A stretch of DNA of 64,000 nt from contig NZ_LMTZ01000098.1 in NCBI RefSeq assembly GCF_001456025.1, positions 62,001 through 126,000 on the forward strand, in the 5' to 3' direction. Each line of letters begins with the position of its first letter. Position 1 is the first letter of the stretch. Origin of the DNA: Mastigocoleus testarum BC008 (lineage in GTDB: Bacteria > Cyanobacteriota > Cyanobacteriia > Cyanobacteriales > Nostocaceae). A program made the position numbers and the translations under genes. A model generated the notes under the pieces. It was not told where the DNA came from. It did no database searches and worked only from the letters and a program-made list of their open reading frames with translations. This document shows, piece by piece, positions 60,542-64,000 of the stretch.

Positions 60542-61669
60542 ATGGCTCAAACTATAACTCAAGATCGGGGGAAAAAGAAAGCTTTTGAGTCCAAAGATGT
60601 GGAGTTGAAAAATGTATTCAAATTTTTCAATAAAGAGCCCGCGATATGTGGCATTAATTTAGACATTAGGCAAGGTGAATTCTTCAGTATTCTTGGTCCT
60701 TCTGGATGTGGTAAAACGACTACATTACGCCTAATAGCAGGTTTTGAAAGGGCTAATACTGGAAATATATTAATACAGGGTCAATCTATGAGCAGAGTTC
60801 CTGCTTATCGACGACCGGTGAATACAGTATTCCAAAGTTATGCTTTGTTTAACCATTTGAACGTATGGGATAACGTAGCTTTTGGGTTGCGCTTAAAAAG
60901 AATATCCAAAAAAGAACTAAAAGCTCGGGTTTTAGAAGTATTAGAACTGGTAAAAATGGAAGGCTTGCGATCGCGCTATCCGTCTCAGCTTTCTGGAGGT
61001 CAGCAGCAGCGAGTAGCTTTAGCCAGGGCTTTAGTTAATCGTCCAGCAGTATTGTTATTAGACGAACCTCTAGGTGCATTAGATTTAAAGCTGCGTAAGG
61101 AAATGCAGGTCGAACTGTCTAATTTGCATCGGGAACTGGGATTAACTTTTGTCATGGTGACCCACGACCAAGAAGAAGCTTTATCCCTATCCGACCGAAT
61201 TGCAATCATGAACCAAGGTAGAATCGAGCAAATTGGTCAACCAGCAGAAATATATGAATTTCCCCAAACACCTTTTGTTGCAGATTTTATTGGCGATACC
61301 AACTTATTTGAAGGGGAAATAGTCGGAGCAAACAATGAAGAGATCGCAATTTTAACAAAAGCAGGTATAAAAATTATCGTTAGCCGCCAAAAAGATACAA
61401 ATTTGGTAGTTTCTAAGTCAGTTTCGGTAAGTGTGCGCCCCGAGAAAATTCAATTGTCACTTTACAGACCAAGTATAAAAAACAATTGTTTTGAAGGCAG
61501 ACTAGTAAACACAATGTATATGGGGACCCATGTTAATTATGTAGTCGAATTGAATAAGTCTTTACGAGTTAATGTTAGACAACCCAATACTGAAGGTAGT
61601 TTACCAAACTCAGACATGCCAATTTATGCTTGGTGGTCGGAAGCAGACTGTTTAGCTTTACAAAATTGA
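60542..61669 (+). CDS. potA: Polyamine ABC transporter ATPase
   Basis: PotA powers uptake of spermidine/putrescine through the PotBC channel. The 375-residue protein has Walker A GPSGCGKTT near residue 54, Q loop, signature LSGGQQQRVALARA, Walker B VLLLDEPLGALD, the H loop VTHDQEEAL and a C-terminal TOBE-type domain (VSVRPEKIQLS). It leads a same-strand operon with potD (gap 90 nt) and potB (gap 115 nt). Long gaps hold the individual translation signals. Confidence 0.94.
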   Translation: MAQTITQDRGKKKAFESKDVELKNVFKFFNKEPAICGINLDIRQGEFFSILGPSGCGKTTTLRLIAGFERANTGNILIQGQSMSRVPAYRRPVNTVFQSYALFNHLNVWDNVAFGLRLKRISKKELKARVLEVLELVKMEGLRSRYPSQLSGGQQQRVALARALVNRPAVLLLDEPLGALDLKLRKEMQVELSNLHRELGLTFVMVTHDQEEALSLSDRIAIMNQGRIEQIGQPAEIYEFPQTPFVADFIGDTNLFEGEIVGANNEEIAILTKAGIKIIVSRQKDTNLVVSKSVSVSVRPEKIQLSLYRPSIKNNCFEGRLVNTMYMGTHVNYVVELNKSLRVNVRQPNTEGSLPNSDMPIYAWWSEADCLALQN

Positions 61670-61759
61670 TTAGCCTGATACAATCTATTTCGCTAATTGA
61701 TTTTGTCATTTGTTATTTAAATTGTTATTTAATTAATTCCCGATCCCCCTAATCCCCAA

Positions 61760-62845
61760 ATGACCAGTAGAAGAAAATTTTTTCAACAAACGGGAGCAGC
61801 ATTTTCCGGTTTTATGCTAGCTGGTTGTGGTTGGAGACTGGCTGAAATGCGTGTAAATCCCGTTGCTAGCGATCGCGATCTACTTAATGTTTATACTTGG
61901 AGCCAATATGTCGATAGAGAATTAGTAGAAGGTTTTAGTAACCAAACCGGAATCAAAGTCGCAACCAGTGTTTATGAAGCTAATGAAGTTATGTTAGCAA
62001 AATTACGTGCTGGAGGAGGTGGAAATTATGGCATTATTTACCCTTCCGACTACATGGTCCAAAAAATGATAAATTTGGGTCTATTAATTAAGTTAAATAG
62101 AGATAAATTAATTGGTTTAGATAATTTATTTCCTAAGTTTAAAAATCCCCAATATGACCCGAATAATAGTTATAGTATTCCCTTCAGTTGGGGAACCACT
62201 GGTTTAATATATAATTCAGAAATTCTCGATCCCCCTCCGGAAGACTGGAATTATCTTTGGGAGAACCAAGATAAGCTAAAAAAACGCATGACTTTATTAA
62301 ATGATGTTCGAGAAGTCATGGGTGCAGTCTTGCGCATGTTGGGTTATTCCTATAATTCAAAAAATGAGAGTGAGATTAAACAAGCTTATGAAAAATTGAA
62401 AAATCTCAAACCAGCGATTGCGGCTTTTGATACTGATGCATGGCGCAACCAAATTTTGGCTGGAGATTTATCATTAGCAATGTGTTATTCATCTGACGCA
62501 GTCAAAATTACTCAAAAAAACCCAAAATTAAAGTATATTACTCCCAAAAGTGGTTCATCTTTATGGACGGATACAATTGCCATCCCTAAAACTTCTCCTA
62601 ATGTTGATGGAGCTTATAAATGGATTAACTTTATGTTACAACCCCAAGTTGCAGTACATATGAGTAAACGTCTGGGGGTAGCAACACCTAATTTAGAAGG
62701 CTATAAGCAACTACCAGATAAATTACAAAATAACACCAGCTTATTTCCCTCCGAATCTACGATAGAAAATTGCGAACGTCTTGCACCTGTCGGAGACTTG
62801 GAAGCTATTTATGAGCGTTATTGGACAAAATTAACAAGCAGCTAA
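61760..62845 (+). CDS. potD: Polyamine-binding lipoprotein
   Basis: The 361-residue protein has a Tat-type signal (TSRRKFFQQTG) combined with a lipobox ending at Cys (MLAGC), so it should be a Tat-exported lipoprotein. The mature part is a periplasmic binding protein fold: LLNVYTWSQYVDRELVEGF, GIIYPSDYMVQKMI, IPFSWGTTGLIYN and YKWINFMLQPQVA, typical of PotD/PotF. It delivers polyamines to PotB/PotC. It lies between potA and potB, the usual cyanobacterial order. Confidence 0.93.
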   Translation: MTSRRKFFQQTGAAFSGFMLAGCGWRLAEMRVNPVASDRDLLNVYTWSQYVDRELVEGFSNQTGIKVATSVYEANEVMLAKLRAGGGGNYGIIYPSDYMVQKMINLGLLIKLNRDKLIGLDNLFPKFKNPQYDPNNSYSIPFSWGTTGLIYNSEILDPPPEDWNYLWENQDKLKKRMTLLNDVREVMGAVLRMLGYSYNSKNESEIKQAYEKLKNLKPAIAAFDTDAWRNQILAGDLSLAMCYSSDAVKITQKNPKLKYITPKSGSSLWTDTIAIPKTSPNVDGAYKWINFMLQPQVAVHMSKRLGVATPNLEGYKQLPDKLQNNTSLFPSESTIENCERLAPVGDLEAIYERYWTKLTSS

Positions 62846-62908
62846 TATTGCGATTTACTCAACAAGACAAAATTAATTTAATATTTATTTTTTTATTAGG
62901 AAGCAGGG

Positions 62909-62957
62909 AACTGATAACTGATAACTGGTAACTGATAACTGATAACTGACAACTGAT
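62909..62957. repeat. Heptamer STRR tract immediately before potB
   Basis: Seven contiguous 7-nt units, mostly AACTGAT (variants AACTGGT, AACTGAC), from 62909 to 62957, three nucleotides before the GTG start of potB at 62961. The tract therefore fills the whole ribosome-binding region of that gene. Confidence 0.92.
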
Positions 62958-62960
62958 ATT

Positions 62961-63857
62961 GTGTCTATTCAAACTTCTTCTAATCAAAAAATTATCAAAA
63001 AAAGGCGTCGACTCAACTTAGATTGGTTGGGAGCATTACCTTTATTAGCACCTACTGGTATATGGTTTTTCTTTTTACTAGTATTACCGACTTTAATAAT
63101 TCTTGAATTAAGCTTCGTTAAAGATATTAAACCAGGGGATATCGTACAACCCAATGGATTTGATAACTACATTAGGATATTAGACCCAGTTTATTTAGAA
63201 ATAATAAAAAATTCAGTTTTACTTGCTGCTGGAACTACTCTAATTTGTTTAATCTTAGCCTTGCCTACAGCTTACTGGATCGCTCAGAAAGTACCTAAGC
63301 GCTGGCAAAACTTTTTGTTACTGTCGATAATCTTACCATTTTGGACTTCATCGTTACTGCGTTCCTACGCTTGGATTACAATTCTTCGCCCCACGGGTTT
63401 ACTTAATACAGTATTAAGCTATCTAGATTTACCCAGTTTAGAAATTCTCAATACCATTTATGCCGTCTTGATTGGCATGAGTTATAGTTTATTACCCTAT
63501 ATGGTATTGATTTTATACGCCTCTTTAGAAAAACTAGATAAACGTTTATTAGAAGCTGCAGCTGATTTGGGAGCAAGTCCAATTGTTGCTTTTTGGAAAG
63601 TCACAGTACCACAAGCACTTACAGGTATTATCGCTGGTTGTTTCCTGGTATTTATTACCGCCTTGGGAGATTATATTAATCCCCAATTACTTGGTGGTGC
63701 TTCCAGCATGACTATTACCAGGTTAATTTATAACCAGTTCCTTGGATTAACAGAGAATTGGGGTTTTGGTTCGGCTCTAAGTACGACTTTGATTTTGATT
63801 GTTAGTGTTGCGATCGCTTTATTGATTAAGTTTGGTGAAGCTGAACCAAAAAAATGA
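62961..63857 (+). CDS. potB: Polyamine ABC transporter permease
   Basis: The 298-residue permease has six hydrophobic helices and the EAA loop that contacts PotA (LLEAAADLGASPIVAFWKVTVPQAL near residues 193-217). It starts MSIQTSSNQKI at GTG 62961. There is no Shine-Dalgarno sequence because a heptamer repeat occupies that region. The stop is followed by 93 nt before the next frame, probably potC. Confidence 0.9.
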   Translation: MSIQTSSNQKIIKKRRRLNLDWLGALPLLAPTGIWFFFLLVLPTLIILELSFVKDIKPGDIVQPNGFDNYIRILDPVYLEIIKNSVLLAAGTTLICLILALPTAYWIAQKVPKRWQNFLLLSIILPFWTSSLLRSYAWITILRPTGLLNTVLSYLDLPSLEILNTIYAVLIGMSYSLLPYMVLILYASLEKLDKRLLEAAADLGASPIVAFWKVTVPQALTGIIAGCFLVFITALGDYINPQLLGGASSMTITRLIYNQFLGLTENWGFGSALSTTLILIVSVAIALLIKFGEAEPKK

Positions 63858-63950
63858 ACCAAATATGTACAAAAATTCAGCTTTTTACCATGGAGTTGCT
63901 TCGGAAAGTTTTCATATGAAAGTCTTCGGTAGCTCGGAAACCTCTTACTT

Positions 63951-64000
63951 ATGACTAAGGTACGCAAGTTATTAAGTCGGAGGTCGTTGACTACCTGTGG
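63951..64000 (+). CDS. Start of the next gene, possibly potC (cut by window end)
   Basis: An ATG at 63951 opens a frame to the edge (16 codons, MTKVRKLLSRRSL...). Position after potB fits potC, the second permease subunit, and the basic start suits a membrane protein. No ribosome-binding site is seen and no domain is yet visible, so the name is inference from operon order. Confidence 0.35.
   Translation, partial: MTKVRKLLSRRSLTTC

Overview
The window looks like chromosomal DNA from a filamentous cyanobacterium, probably of the Nostocales. The direct evidence is many copies of the HIP1 palindrome GCGATCGC, AT-rich spacers, tandem heptamer (STRR-type) repeats, a CGLD27 (green-lineage) gene beside rsfS and an asparaginase gene, very large PAS/GAF hybrid kinases, and protein kinases fused to FHA or WD40 domains. 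The genus cannot be fixed from sequence reading alone. No rRNA, CRISPR array, complete insertion sequence or prophage was seen.

Layout. 1-2312: deoC, recO and a downstream ORF that runs off the left edge, all on the minus strand. 2689-4152: a membrane GTPase with a DUF697-type C-terminus. 4240-4752: a heptamer repeat and two identical initiator tRNA genes in a tandem duplication. 4802-6777: rsfS, CGLD27 and asparaginase, minus strand. 7554-10532: polysaccharide genes (a family-4 glycosyltransferase and a STAS-sugar phosphotransferase fusion). 10758-11552: queE. 11755-21687: two adjacent hybrid histidine kinases, one of 2653 residues. 22184-24471: small genes, including an SRPBCC/DUF924 pair and a Nif11-type small protein. 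24915-33166: a group of four genes for an FHA protein kinase, an exported seven-repeat propeller, a WD40 protein kinase and an exported HEAT-repeat protein. 33849-40918: serA, an SDR, a DHA2-type MFS exporter, LtrA and a GNAT acetyltransferase. 41149-45962: a Uma2 protein and a divergent C39-peptidase ABC exporter/HlyD adaptor pair. 46042-49219: a small DMT/SMR-like membrane protein, surE, a coiled-coil protein and a second sugar phosphotransferase without STAS. 49472-53756: an M28 peptidase, then a three-gene membrane group (lipoprotein, TauE/SafE-haem membrane fusion, anchored extracytoplasmic protein). 53847-60322: galE, a membrane protein, an ABC exporter half-transporter, a small secreted protein and PBP2. 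60542-64000: potA-potD-potB for polyamine uptake, with the next gene cut by the window edge.

How the genes may work together. Housekeeping genes (recO, deoC, rsfS, serA, surE, queE, PBP2, pot) alternate with signalling and envelope genes. The least explained parts are the STAS-transferase fusion, the kinase/propeller/HEAT group, the C39 exporter pair with no visible precursor peptide, and the TauE/SafE-haem fusion with its exported partners. Repeats recur at several scales: three ORFs carry in-frame 15- or 18-nt minisatellites, and three spacers carry heptamer tracts, one of which fills the translation-initiation region of potB.
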